From JAPOUP01 sp026708635 (GTDB lineage: Bacteria > Pseudomonadota > Alphaproteobacteria > Rhodobacterales > Rhodobacteraceae): DNA of 64,000 nucleotides. The translations under genes were made by a program, and so were the position numbers. Every line of letters begins with the position of its first letter. The first letter of the stretch is position 1. The stretch covers positions 2,356,001 to 2,420,000 of the forward strand of contig OZ241336.1 of the NCBI GenBank assembly GCA_965200115.1, given 5' to 3'. Below, piece after piece: positions 1 through 8,519 of this stretch. The notes under the pieces were generated by a model, which was given only the letters and a program-made list of their open reading frames with translations, searched no databases and was not told the DNA's origin.

Positions 1-477
1 GTCGGCAACCCGTTCAGGAGGGGTGGGACCGTCATAGGGACATCCAACGGCACAGGAGACGTAACCGCGGACCGGAATTCCCCGCGCCAGCGACGCGGCG
101 ATGACCGGCCGGAACTCCGCCATGCTCCGCGCGACCGATCTGTTGGTATTGGCCCGCGAGAACCCCTCCGACGCCGATCCGAAGACCGCGATCTCGTCCG
201 CGCCGGCCGCAAACGCACGCTCCAGGCCCTTCATGTTGGGAACGAGCGCGGCATAGGACACGCCAGCGGCCCGGCTAATCCCGGCCAGGACCTCCGCGCC
301 GTCGGCCATCTGCGGAACCCACTTCGGCGAGACGAACGACGCGACCTCAATGCGGCGGAATCCGGCACGGCTCAGTCGGTCCACCAGCTCGATCTTACTC
401 CGCGCCGGTATCATGATCGGTTCGTTCTGCAGTCCGTCACGTGGACCAACCTCGAATATCTCGACGGACTCGGACAA
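1..477 (-). CDS. mvaB: Hydroxymethylglutaryl-CoA lyase, C-terminal part outside window
   Basis: Cleaves HMG-CoA to acetoacetate and acetyl-CoA, the last step of leucine catabolism. The reverse-strand translation opens with the family signature EIFEVGPRDGLQNE, then IEVASFVSPKWVPQMAD, and reaches RGYVSCAVGCPYDG just before the window edge. About 160 residues are visible, roughly half of the usual 300. No ATG exists near the N-terminus. A TTG at 477 preceded by GGGAGAG gives the usual short N-terminus (MSESVEIFEVG); another TTG at 516 is possible. The gene lies 50 nt after the GST-like gene in the same direction, so it should be the last visible gene of the liu operon. The family call is firm; the start is uncertain. 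Confidence 0.88.
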   Translation of the reverse strand, partial: MSESVEIFEVGPRDGLQNEPIMIPARSKIELVDRLSRAGFRRIEVASFVSPKWVPQMADGAEVLAGISRAAGVSYAALVPNMKGLERAFAAGADEIAVFGSASEGFSRANTNRSVARSMAEFRPVIAASLARGIPVRGYVSCAVGCPYDGPTPPERVAD

Positions 478-526
478 AGACCGCTCTCCCAATTCCGACC
501 CCCGGGCCTCCGGCAAAACCGCCTTC

Positions 527-1183
527 TCAACCGTCAGGAGGCCCGTAGAAGTCCTTTTCGTAAAGCAGGGCCGATCCCGCGGTGGGCAATGACGCCCGAA
601 ACGCCTTACGGGCGGTGATCCGTCCGTACCAGGCGGCAACCCGTTCGAAGGGCTCCAGCTTAGCGAAACGCCGCGTTATGTAGAGCGCCTGACCGACGGA
701 GATGTCCGCCGCCGAAAAGCCGCCGTCAAGAAGATGCTCACGTCCCTCCAACCGTTTTTCGATCGCGGCATAGCACTTTCCTAACCGCTTCGGCTCGAGT
801 TTCATGAGAATCGGTGAGCGCATGGACTCCTCGTGAAGGATCAGATGCTGCTGCGTCAGCGCGGCGCCGTGCTGCGTCAGGGTTTCCGCGAAATGAATCC
901 AGATCAGCCATTCCGCGCGTTCCGGGTCGCCCGGCGCGCGCCCAAGCCCCGAGGCCGGAAAGCGTTCGCAGAGATATTCCGTAATCGCGCCGGACTCCCA
1001 GATAACCCGTCCGTCGATTTCAAGAGCCGGAACGCGACCGATCGGATTGATCGCGAGATACTCCGGGGAGCGGAGGGACCGGTCGAACGGCCGCTCCACC
1101 ACCTCGCAGTCAACACCGATCTCCCTCAGAAGCCATAGGGAACGCATCGAACGTGTCTGGGGACTGTGATGCAGAACGATCAT
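527..1183 (-). CDS. Glutathione S-transferase family protein
   Basis: A 218-residue protein of normal GST length. The N-terminal thioredoxin-like domain (about residues 1-80) has the cis-proline region INPIGRVPALEIDG and the glutathione-binding Glu-Ser in IWESGAITEYL. An all-helical C-terminal domain follows (residues 90-210), with FSAADISVGQAL near its end. The ATG overlaps the stop of the upstream carboxylase alpha gene by four bases (ATGA), so the two are probably translationally coupled. Its substrate cannot be read from sequence. Position inside a leucine-degradation operon suggests a role linked to branched acyl-CoA or electrophile metabolism, but that is inference. Confidence 0.87.
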   Translation of the reverse strand: MIVLHHSPQTRSMRSLWLLREIGVDCEVVERPFDRSLRSPEYLAINPIGRVPALEIDGRVIWESGAITEYLCERFPASGLGRAPGDPERAEWLIWIHFAETLTQHGAALTQQHLILHEESMRSPILMKLEPKRLGKCYAAIEKRLEGREHLLDGGFSAADISVGQALYITRRFAKLEPFERVAAWYGRITARKAFRASLPTAGSALLYEKDFYGPPDG

Positions 1184-3123
1184 TTCTCCAGCTTCTCCAT
1201 CACGATGAGAACGGCTCCCGCGTCCACCTGAAGCCCGGGAGCGACGGCAACCTCCGATACGACTCCGTCGCGGGCCGCGACAAGCGTGTGCTCCATCTTC
1301 ATGGCTTCCATCAACGCGAGACGGTCACCCTGAAACACCCGGTCACCGGCGGCGACGAACACCGCCTTGACATGCCCCGGCATCGGGGCTTCCACCACGT
1401 CCCCGGATGCATCCGGATCGCCCGTCACGGCAAGCGGATCAGGCAGCTGGAAATGATGGCCACCGTCCTGGAAAACACTGACTCCACCCTGATGAAGCAC
1501 GCACCGCGCCGTTGACTTCATATCGTTGATCCACCACGCGCCATCCCGCCGGGCAATGGCATACACGGTGTCGTCAACGGTCACCTCAAACCGCCTGGCG
1601 GCCCGCAGCCTGACGCGAGCGGTGTGTTCCACGCCATTCCACCCAAGCCTCACGGTATGCTCGACCGGCGTCCAAAGCGAGAACCCCGCGAGCGGGTCGT
1701 CGAGACGGTCGAGTCCCAGCGCGACCACGGCCGCAAGCGCCCGGTGGTGGGGCTCCGGAATTGGCGACTTCCCGAGTGTTTCGATCTCACGGTCTATGAA
1801 ACCGGTGTCCGCCGCGCATCCCGTGCACCGCAACCTGCGAACCGCGTTCAGAAGAAAATCCTGATTGGTGACAAGACCCGCGACCTCCGTCATGGAAATC
1901 GCCCGATCCATCCGGGACAGCGCTTCGACGCGGGACTCACCGTGGGTGACGATCTTGGCGACCAGCGGGTCGTAATGGTGGCTGATAGCGTCTCCGGCGC
2001 GAACCCCGCTATCGACCCTTACATCCGACGGGAAGGCAAGATGCGCCAGGGTCCCGGTGGCGGGCAGAAATCCCTTCGGCACGTCCTCGGCGTAAACCCG
2101 GGCCTCGACCGCGTGGCCGCTACATTGAATGTCATCCTGCGACATCGGTAGCGGAGATCCACCGGCGACACGGATCTGCCATTCCACAAGATCGATACCC
2201 GTGACCGCCTCGGTGATCGGGTGTTCGACCTGAAGCCGCGTGTTCATCTCCATGAAGTAGAACCGGTCGGGCCGCAATTCCGGATCGCTTTCGGCGATGA
2301 ACTCCACGGTTCCGGCACCGACATATCCGATCGCCTCCGCGGCGCGCGTCGCCGCCGCGCACATGACGGCGCGCATTTCATCGCTCATTCCGGGTGCCGG
2401 GGCCTCCTCGATCACCTTCTGGTGACGGCGCTGGATCGAGCAGTCGCGTTCGTAAAGATGCACCACCCGCTCGCCGTCGCCAAAAACCTGAACCTCGATG
2501 TGACGTGGCTTCCGCACGAATCTCTCTATCAGTACCGCATCGTTACCGAACGCGCCCTCCGCTTCGGAGCGGGCCGATGCCAATGCGTCCGCAAAGCCTT
2601 CGGGATGTTCGACCTTGCGCATTCCCTTACCGCCACCGCCCGCGACCGCCTTGATCAGAACCGGGTAGCCCAGGTCACCCGCGACGGCGGAGAGATACCC
2701 GTCCTCCTGGTTCTTGCCGTGATAGCCGGGAACCACCGGCACGCCCGCGCGCTCCATCAGCGCCTTCGCCCTGTCCTTGAGGCCCATGGCGCGAATCGCT
2801 TTCGCCGGAGGTCCGATAAAGATAAGTCCGGCATTGCCGACCGCCTCCGCGAATTCGGGATTCTCGCTCAGGAAACCGTATCCGGGATGGATCGCCTCGC
2901 ATCCGGTCCGTATCGCCGCGTCAATGATCACCTCGCCATTGAGATAGCTGCGTGAAGGCGGCGAGGGGCCGATATGAACGGCCATGTCAGCCATCGCGGC
3001 ATGCCTCGCGCGGCTGTCAGCCTCGGAATTCACCGCAACCGTCCGGAGTCCCATGCGACGGGCCGTCTCGATGATCCGGCAGGCGATTTCACCCCTGTTG
3101 GCGACCAGAAGCCGGTGAATCAT
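1180..3123 (-). CDS. mccA: Methylcrotonyl-CoA carboxylase, biotin-containing alpha subunit
   Basis: ATP-dependent biotin carboxylase subunit that carboxylates its own biotin for transfer to 3-methylcrotonyl-CoA. The 647-residue protein begins MIHRLLVANRGEIACRI. It has the ATP-grasp loop VAGGGGKGMRKVE, the carboxylase core MEMNTRLQVEHPITEAVTG, and a C-terminal biotinyl domain with the acceptor lysine in LMEAMKMEHTL. The ATG at 3123 is preceded by GGGGAGA and gives the standard N-terminus. An open frame runs about 84 codons further upstream, but that extension is Arg/Gly/Pro-rich and not protein-like. Propionyl-CoA carboxylase alpha is similar; the neighbouring ivd and MCC-beta genes favour the leucine pathway. 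The 300 nt between this start and the beta gene hold nothing recognisable. Confidence 0.92.
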   Translation of the reverse strand: MIHRLLVANRGEIACRIIETARRMGLRTVAVNSEADSRARHAAMADMAVHIGPSPPSRSYLNGEVIIDAAIRTGCEAIHPGYGFLSENPEFAEAVGNAGLIFIGPPAKAIRAMGLKDRAKALMERAGVPVVPGYHGKNQEDGYLSAVAGDLGYPVLIKAVAGGGGKGMRKVEHPEGFADALASARSEAEGAFGNDAVLIERFVRKPRHIEVQVFGDGERVVHLYERDCSIQRRHQKVIEEAPAPGMSDEMRAVMCAAATRAAEAIGYVGAGTVEFIAESDPELRPDRFYFMEMNTRLQVEHPITEAVTGIDLVEWQIRVAGGSPLPMSQDDIQCSGHAVEARVYAEDVPKGFLPATGTLAHLAFPSDVRVDSGVRAGDAISHHYDPLVAKIVTHGESRVEALSRMDRAISMTEVAGLVTNQDFLLNAVRRLRCTGCAADTGFIDREIETLGKSPIPEPHHRALAAVVALGLDRLDDPLAGFSLWTPVEHTVRLGWNGVEHTARVRLRAARRFEVTVDDTVYAIARRDGAWWINDMKSTARCVLHQGGVSVFQDGGHHFQLPDPLAVTGDPDASGDVVEAPMPGHVKAVFVAAGDRVFQGDRLALMEAMKMEHTLVAARDGVVSEVAVAPGLQVDAGAVLIVMEKLEK

Positions 3124-3423
3124 ATCGGGCCCATCTCCCCTGACCGTTCCCGGATATATCCGGCTCCGGCCGGACGGCGTCCGGTGGCGTCCGGGAACCC
3201 TGAAAAGCCGCGTGGCGTTAAGCCGTTCCACGGGATCGCCGACCGGCGCGTTCGCCCGGCCCGTCCCTCTCGGCTCCCGACCGGTCCCGGCGTTCCATCC
3301 CGGCCCAAGCGGCCGGGAAAGGACGCACCCCGGGCCGGAGCCGCGCGAATGGGTCCCACGGAAACCGGACGGCATGGGGCTTCGGCCATCGAGGCCACTG
3401 CGCCCGCCGGTCCGGACTGGCGA

Positions 3424-5028
3424 TCACATCCTGAATACACCGAACCTAGTCTCCCCGACCGGCGCGTTCAGGGCCGCCCTCAGGCTTAGCGCGAGGACTT
3501 CCCGTGATCTGCGCGGATCGACTATTCCATCATCCCAAAGTCGCGACGACGCGTAAAGCGGGTGCGACTGCCGTTCGAACATCTCCAGCGTCGGACGCTT
3601 GAAATCCTCCTCCTCTTCGGCTGACCAGGTGTCGCCGGCGCGTTCCATCGCCTCCCGCCTGACCGTCGCGAGCACGTTCGCCGCCTGAACCCCGCCCATG
3701 ACCGCGATGCGCGAAATCGGCCAGGTCCACAGAAACCTCGGCTGGTAGGCCCTTCCGGCCATTCCGTAGTTTCCGGCACCGAACGAACCGCCCACCAGCA
3801 TGGTGATCTTCGGAACCTCCGTCGTTGCGACGGCGGTCACGAGTTTCGCTCCATGCCGTGCGATACCTTCCCGCTCATACCTCTGACCGACCATGAATCC
3901 GGTGATGTTCTGCAGGAAAACCAACGGAACGCGACGCTGGCTGCAGAGTTGGACGAAATGAGCGCCCTTCTGCGCGGAATCGGAAAACAGCACTCCGTTG
4001 TTCGCGACGATTCCCACGGGACAGCCCATGACATGGGCGAAGCCACAGACCAGCGTCACCCCGAAACGCGCCTTGAATTCGTCAAGGCGCGATCCGTCCA
4101 CGATTCGCCCTATCACCTCGCGAATGTCATATGTCACGCGCAGATCCGCCGGGACCAGATCAAGGATCTCATCAGGGTCCAATGCGGGCTCCTCCGGACT
4201 GGCCCAGGAAACCGGGGACGCGGATCCGCGGTTCAGCGACCCGATGGCGCGACGCGCCATCGCCAATGCCTGGGCATCGTCGTCGGCCAGGTAGTCCGCA
4301 ACGCCCGAGAGGCGCGTATGGACATCACCGCCACCGAGTTCCTCCGCCGTAACGGTCTCTCCCGTCGCGGCCTTGACCAGGGGCGGCCCGGCGAGGAAAA
4401 TGGTACCCTGTCCCTTGACGATGATGGTCACGTCCGACATGGCCGGCACATAGGCCCCGCCAGCGGTACAGGAGCCCATTACCACCGCGACCTGGGCGAC
4501 ACCCTTCGCGCTCATCCGCGCCTGATTGTAGAAAATCCGCCCGAAATGGTCCCGGTCGGGGAACACCTCATCCTGGTTCGGAAGGTTGGCGCCACCCGAA
4601 TCCACGAGATAGACGCACGGCAGATGGCATTCCGCGGCGATTTCCTGGGCCCGAAGGTGTTTCTTGACCGACATGGGGTAGTAGGTTCCACCCTTGACCG
4701 TCGCGTCGTTGCAGACGACCATAACGTCCTGACCCATGACGCGCCCGATACCGGCGATGACCCCGGCACATGGGGCGGCGCCGCCGTAAAGCCCGTGCGC
4801 CGCGGTCGCCCCGATCTCGAGAAAGGAAGCGCCGGGATCGAGAAGGCCCGCGACCCGATCGCGGGGGAGCATCTTTCCACGGCTGACATGGCGGGCGCGG
4901 GCACCCTCGCCACCACCGGCGGCGGCGAGTTCCGCGGCGTCGGTCACTTCTTTCAGCGCCGCGAGATGCGCGGCGCGATTGGCCGCCGCCTCCTCCGAAC
5001 CGGCAATGAAATTTGAGACCAGCCTCAT
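3424..5028 (-). CDS. mccB: Methylcrotonyl-CoA carboxylase, carboxyltransferase beta subunit
   Basis: Transfers carboxyl from biotin to 3-methylcrotonyl-CoA, giving 3-methylglutaconyl-CoA. At 534 residues it has the family length. Characteristic stretches are ARHVSRGKMLPRDRVAGLLD near residue 45, VVCNDATVKGGTYYPMSVKK near residue 105, VYLVDSGGANLPNQ, GIVANNGVLFSDSAQKGAHF and the C-terminal GGVQAANVLATVRR. The last feature and the overall arrangement fit MCC rather than PCC beta. It sits between the isovaleryl-CoA dehydrogenase and biotin-subunit genes, matching pathway order. A 172-nt gap separates it from ivd upstream. Confidence 0.93.
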   Translation of the reverse strand: MRLVSNFIAGSEEAAANRAAHLAALKEVTDAAELAAAGGGEGARARHVSRGKMLPRDRVAGLLDPGASFLEIGATAAHGLYGGAAPCAGVIAGIGRVMGQDVMVVCNDATVKGGTYYPMSVKKHLRAQEIAAECHLPCVYLVDSGGANLPNQDEVFPDRDHFGRIFYNQARMSAKGVAQVAVVMGSCTAGGAYVPAMSDVTIIVKGQGTIFLAGPPLVKAATGETVTAEELGGGDVHTRLSGVADYLADDDAQALAMARRAIGSLNRGSASPVSWASPEEPALDPDEILDLVPADLRVTYDIREVIGRIVDGSRLDEFKARFGVTLVCGFAHVMGCPVGIVANNGVLFSDSAQKGAHFVQLCSQRRVPLVFLQNITGFMVGQRYEREGIARHGAKLVTAVATTEVPKITMLVGGSFGAGNYGMAGRAYQPRFLWTWPISRIAVMGGVQAANVLATVRREAMERAGDTWSAEEEEDFKRPTLEMFERQSHPLYASSRLWDDGIVDPRRSREVLALSLRAALNAPVGETRFGVFRM

Positions 5029-5200
5029 CCGGAAAACCGAAAGGTCGCGTAATTCCGCCCGCGCCGCGGACCGTATTCCGGCGGCGGGAGCGACCGTCTC
5101 CCGACGGCCGCTGGCGGATCATGGCGGTCCGCCCGGCACCGGCGGCACCGTTCCGCGTCACATGAAAGGACGCCGGCCGGCACGAAACGCGGCGTGGGAG

Positions 5201-6364
5201 TCATTCCAAAGTCGCCATCAGCTCCCGACCGATCAGCATTCGCCTGATCTCGCTGGTGCCGGCCCCGATTTCCATAAGTTTCGCGTCCCGGAAAATCCGC
5301 GCGACGGGAGCGTCGTTCAGGAATCCCGCCCCGCCCATGGCCTGCACCGCCTGATGCGCCTGCCTCATCGCCGCTTCGGAGGAATACAGCACGCATGCGG
5401 CGGCGTCCTGACGCGTCACCCCGCCACGATCGCAGGCCTTCGCCACCTCATAGACATACGCCCTCGCCGAATTCATCGCCGTATACATATCGGCCACCTT
5501 ACCCTGCATCAACTGAAAGCTTCCGATCGGCCGGCCGAACTGTTTCCGCTCGGCGAGATAGGGCATCACCTCATCCATGCAGGCCGCCATGATGCCTGTG
5601 CCGATACCGGCAAGCACGACCCGTTCGTAATCCAGACCCGACATAAGCACGGCGGCGCCGCACCCATCCCGCCCGAGCACGTTCTCGTATGGAACCTCAA
5701 CGTCCTCGAATACGAGCTCACCGGTATTGGAACCACGCATCCCGAGCTTGTCAAAGTGCGGACCGGTCGAAAATCCGGCCATGGACCGTTCGACTATAAA
5801 CGCGGTGATGCCCCTGGATCCGGCATCTGGATCGGTTTTCGCGTAAACCACGTAAATGTCGGCGTCGGGACCGTTCGTGATCCAATATTTCGAGCCATTG
5901 AGTCGGTAATGGTCGTTTCGTCTGTCCGCCCTGAGGTTCATCGAAACGATATCCGAACCGGCGCCAGCTTCGGACATCGCGAGCGCACCGACACGCTCGC
6001 CCGACACCAGCCCGGGCAGAAACCGCTCCCTCTGTTCCGGCGTTCCGTTTAGCCTGATCTGGTTGACGCAGAGGTTGGAATGCGCGCCATAGCTTAGGGA
6101 AACGGACGCGGAGGCCCGCGCCACCTCCTCCACCGCCACCGTATGGGCAAGATATCCCATACCGGCACCGCCGAACTCCTCTCCAACCGTTATTCCGAGA
6201 ATCCCCAGCTGGCCCATCTCGCGCCACAGTTCCGCGGGAAACGCGTTTGTTCGATCGATTTCGGCGGCAAGTGGCCTTACACGCTCCTGCGCCCAGCGAC
6301 GCACGGCGTCACGGAGCGCGCCTACGTCCTCGCCGAGGTCGAAATCCATGGATGCGGCGAACAT
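5201..6364 (-). CDS. ivd: Isovaleryl-CoA dehydrogenase
   Basis: FAD-dependent acyl-CoA dehydrogenase that oxidises isovaleryl-CoA to 3-methylcrotonyl-CoA. Family motifs are ALAMSEAGAGSDIVSMNLRA (flavin and substrate site), YWITNGPDADIYVVYAKTD, and the isovaleryl-type catalytic region VLMSGLDYERVVLAG, where the internal glutamate replaces the C-terminal one of other acyl-CoA dehydrogenases. The C-terminus IGAGTSEIRRMLIGREL is typical. I chose the ATG at 6364 (MFAASMDFDLG; 387 residues, the usual length) over the one at 6373, whose initiation codon directly abuts GGGG. It is the first gene of the liu operon and has a recognisable promoter just upstream. Confidence 0.93.
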   Translation of the reverse strand: MFAASMDFDLGEDVGALRDAVRRWAQERVRPLAAEIDRTNAFPAELWREMGQLGILGITVGEEFGGAGMGYLAHTVAVEEVARASASVSLSYGAHSNLCVNQIRLNGTPEQRERFLPGLVSGERVGALAMSEAGAGSDIVSMNLRADRRNDHYRLNGSKYWITNGPDADIYVVYAKTDPDAGSRGITAFIVERSMAGFSTGPHFDKLGMRGSNTGELVFEDVEVPYENVLGRDGCGAAVLMSGLDYERVVLAGIGTGIMAACMDEVMPYLAERKQFGRPIGSFQLMQGKVADMYTAMNSARAYVYEVAKACDRGGVTRQDAAACVLYSSEAAMRQAHQAVQAMGGAGFLNDAPVARIFRDAKLMEIGAGTSEIRRMLIGRELMATLE

Positions 6365-6387
6365 GCGAACCATCCCCGGCGTTTAGT

Positions 6388-6431
6388 GAACACTTGTTCG
6401 ATAAATACCCCATGCCCCGATTTCGGGTCAA
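6388..6431 (-). promoter_or_regulatory. Promoter and palindromic operator candidate for the liu operon
   Basis: On the minus strand a TTGACC -35 box (6426-6431) is followed after 18 nt by TATTTA (6402-6407), a good sigma-70-type match. A perfect 5-bp-arm palindrome, GAACA-2-TGTTC on 6388-6399, lies just downstream of the -10 box, where a repressor would block initiation. It sits 24 nt before the chosen ivd start codon. Leucine-degradation operons are commonly controlled by MerR-type (LiuR) or TetR-type regulators; none is encoded in this window, so the regulator is unknown. Confidence 0.5.
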
Positions 6432-6933
6432 TCTGATTTCACGCGGACGATCCCGCCCAATCACGTTTTCGCCGGCGGGACGGCGACCGCGAACGAAACG
6501 CGGGGCCCAGGCGCATAACCGGTGCCCGGGGTACGTTAAATCCGTTCCCCAAGGCATTGCCGAAGGTCGCGCACCGGTATCCGGACGTGGCGGTAGAGCG
6601 CTCCGAAATTGGCCCAAAGGCCATCCAGCTTGCCCGGATCCGCGGTTCCGGCGACGGTCGGAATGCCGCGTGTTCGGGTCGTCCCGCCGGTCATGACCCG
6701 GTCTCCCTCAATGTCCGGTAAAGTGCGGTACCGGACATCGCGGATCCCGTGTCAAACGCTTCCGGACACCCCTCCAGGCATACCGCATACGCTCCATCAT
6801 CGATGCCGGACGGTTCCGGCCGCGATCCCAGTCTACCCCGCCCCTTCGCCGCAACACCTCCATTTCGCCCCGCCCGGCTGACGCAGGCCGCTGGCCCGTC
6901 CGTTCCCCGGTGGCCGCGACGACGGTGCCTGAT
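6432..6933. other. Intergenic stretch without recognisable gene
   Basis: About 500 nt between the liu promoter and a dispersed repeat. All frames are short and rich in Arg, Pro and Gly with no recognisable motif; nothing resembling an RNA gene was seen. Confidence 0.4.
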
Positions 6934-7167
6934 GGCTTCGCAAGTCGCTGGAGGGTGATCTCCAGGACTTTCCCACGCTATGGTGAGCGTGTCGTTTGGT
7001 AGCCGGATCAGGTATCGGGGTGGCCGGTTCTAGCCGGTTTGCCGCCAGCGGTGGTCGTACGAACACCGAAACGGCTTCCTTCGGGCCCGAAAGGCGATTC
7101 GTTTTCCGGATTTTCGGGCCCAAGTGGCGGTCCGCTGTCAAGAAAAATCAGCGTGGGATGACCCTGG
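6934..7167 (+). repeat. Dispersed repeat, copy A (decayed sequence related to 12809-12981)
   Basis: This segment aligns with the minus strand of 12809-12981. Shared blocks include AGGACTTTCC near 6964, GTGTCGTTTGG, GGATCAGGTATC, GATTCGTTT and GTGGGATGA near 7157, in the same order. Copy A carries roughly 60 extra bases in the middle (about 7034-7095). In copy B one frame reads RTFRRYGERVVWQLDQVSGW. The same frame of copy A reads RTFPRYGERVV then W and a stop, with several differences at third codon positions. The simplest reading is two decayed copies of one coding element. I do not recognise the family. Confidence 0.6.
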
Positions 7168-7339
7168 GTGATCTCACGGCAATCATAGCGAGGAACGAGG
7201 CAATGTGGCTATGTAGAGCAGCCCGGTCTCAGGAATAACGAGTCCCGGCAGGCAGTCCCCGCCGCGGGCGAAGACCGCGTAGACTCCGGGGCTGGCCATC
7301 GCTAGGGCGCGGTCGGCCAGCAGCACGTCAAACGCTTCC

Positions 7340-7614
7340 ATGGGGTCGGGTCCGCGCATCGGGATTCATGGCCTGCCCTGCGTGGTCTGCGGCTTCAGCT
7401 TCGCGAAGAAGTACGGACCCATGGAGAGGGGTTCATCCATGTCCATCACCTCAACCCTCTCGCGCATGGTGAAAGGGAGGTTGATCCCAAAAGGGACCTC
7501 CGGCCAGTCTGCCCGAACTGCCACCACATGCTCAACCGCGGGCGAAACGATCCTCTTGATCCCAAAGATCTGAGAAAGATTATTAAGGCGGCCAAACGGC
7601 GCGCGGGTGCTTGA
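7340..7614 (+). pseudogene. HNH endonuclease (McrA-like), frameshifted remnant
   Basis: Two reading frames together give a typical HNH domain. The first frame carries GLPCVVCGFSFAKKYGPM (up to about 7423). One base is missing near 7423-7428, and the next frame continues GEGFIHVHHLNPLAHGERE, DPKRDLRPVCPNCHHMLN and ends KIIKAAKRRAGA at the stop 7612-7614. The four zinc cysteines (CVVC, CPNC) and the HHLN active-site motif are intact, so inactivation looks recent. Upstream of 7340 a TAG at 7280 interrupts the frame and no family N-terminus is recognisable, so the gene is probably also truncated. The family is common as stand-alone nucleases in restriction or mobile contexts. Confidence 0.75.
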
Positions 7615-7698
7615 CGGCGGCGGTTCCCCCGATGCAATTTCAGGACCCTGAACTTCGCTTACCCGCGCGGGATCGGGCGGCTACACATAGGATGTCCC

Positions 7699-8031
7699 AT
7701 GAAGCTCCTTGCCCCGCTGTTCCTCGGTCTCCTGGGATCGTGCGCGGGGATGCTGCTTGGAGCCGCTTATTTCGATCTTCCCGGCATCGGTCTGTGCGCC
7801 CTTGCGGGTCTGGTTCTGGGGGCAGTTTTCCCCTTCCTTCCCAAGCCCGGACCGACAGGCACCGAAGACGGGATCACACAAGGGCAGGAGTCATTCCTGA
7901 TTGACCTGTGCGACGAAAACCCCGAACTCGCCCTGAATCTCGACCTGCATGACGATGACGCCATCGCCGACCTGTCAAAAGACGAGGCCAGCGCGCTAAT
8001 TGACCGGTTCCTGGAAGCGCGGGAGCGATAG
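7699..8031 (+). CDS. Small membrane protein of unknown function
   Basis: A 110-residue protein. The first 50 residues form two hydrophobic segments (about 3-23 and 28-47: LLAPLFLGLLGSCAGMLLGA, then GIGLCALAGLVLGAVFPFL). The acidic soluble tail (residues 55-110) contains SFLIDLCDENPELALNLDL and DDDAIADLSKDEASALIDR. The tail is Asp/Glu-rich and probably helical. No family is recognised. It precedes, in the same direction, a frameshifted multi-membrane gene and an exported protein, with which it may form a small operon. Confidence 0.65.
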   Translation: MKLLAPLFLGLLGSCAGMLLGAAYFDLPGIGLCALAGLVLGAVFPFLPKPGPTGTEDGITQGQESFLIDLCDENPELALNLDLHDDDAIADLSKDEASALIDRFLEARER

Positions 8032-8111
8032 TCGTGGAGGCCCGGGACCGCTCGGGCCCCCGCCCAGAAAAGTTGACCGTCGCCGTAACGGATGCTATGG
8101 GACCGGTCATG

Positions 8112-8512
8112 ATGGCTGAACCCGACCAGCATCAGAAGCGCACTTCCGGCGAATTCCTTTGGGAGGTCTTTGACCTTCAGCTGCGGAAGACGCAACGCCA
8201 CTTGCCTTGGAAGATGCGATTCGCGATCGCGCTCTCGGGATCCCTCGCGCTGTTTTCGGTGCTTTTCTCCGGGAGATTGCTGGTCGGCCCCAACCGCAAT
8301 ACGGACTGGAGGTACCCTTATTCCAGGATATCGGATCCGGCGTGTGGGTGAACGTGGCTGTCTGGGTGATCGTGTCGGCGTTCTTCGCGGCGCTCGTCGC
8401 GGCCCTGCCGACCAGGTCCGGGCCGGTGCGCCTGTTCCTCGCGGGACTGTTCCTTCCCGCCCTGACCGTTAACGTCGTACGACTGACATCGGGCTCGTGG
8501 CCTGGACCATGA
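8112..8512 (+). pseudogene. Three-helix membrane protein, apparently frameshifted
   Basis: The first frame encodes MAEPDQHQKRTSGEFLWEVF and a membrane segment FAIALSGSLALFSVLFSG, then loses sense and stops at 8351. The next frame becomes protein-like near 8310 (YGLEVPLFQDIGSGVW) and carries two more membrane segments, VNVAVWVIVSAFFAALVAAL and LFLAGLFLPALTVNVVRL, to the stop at 8512. Read together they give a roughly 130-residue three-helix protein with a one-base frameshift around 8285-8310. Alternatively these are two small ORFs. The family is unknown. It lies between another small membrane gene and an exported-protein gene. Confidence 0.45.
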
Positions 8513-8519
8513 TCTCCGA

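Noticed and set aside
3853..5016. 387-codon plus-strand open frame
   Set aside because: It is antisense to mccB and has no family-like sequence; a by-product of GC-rich codon use.
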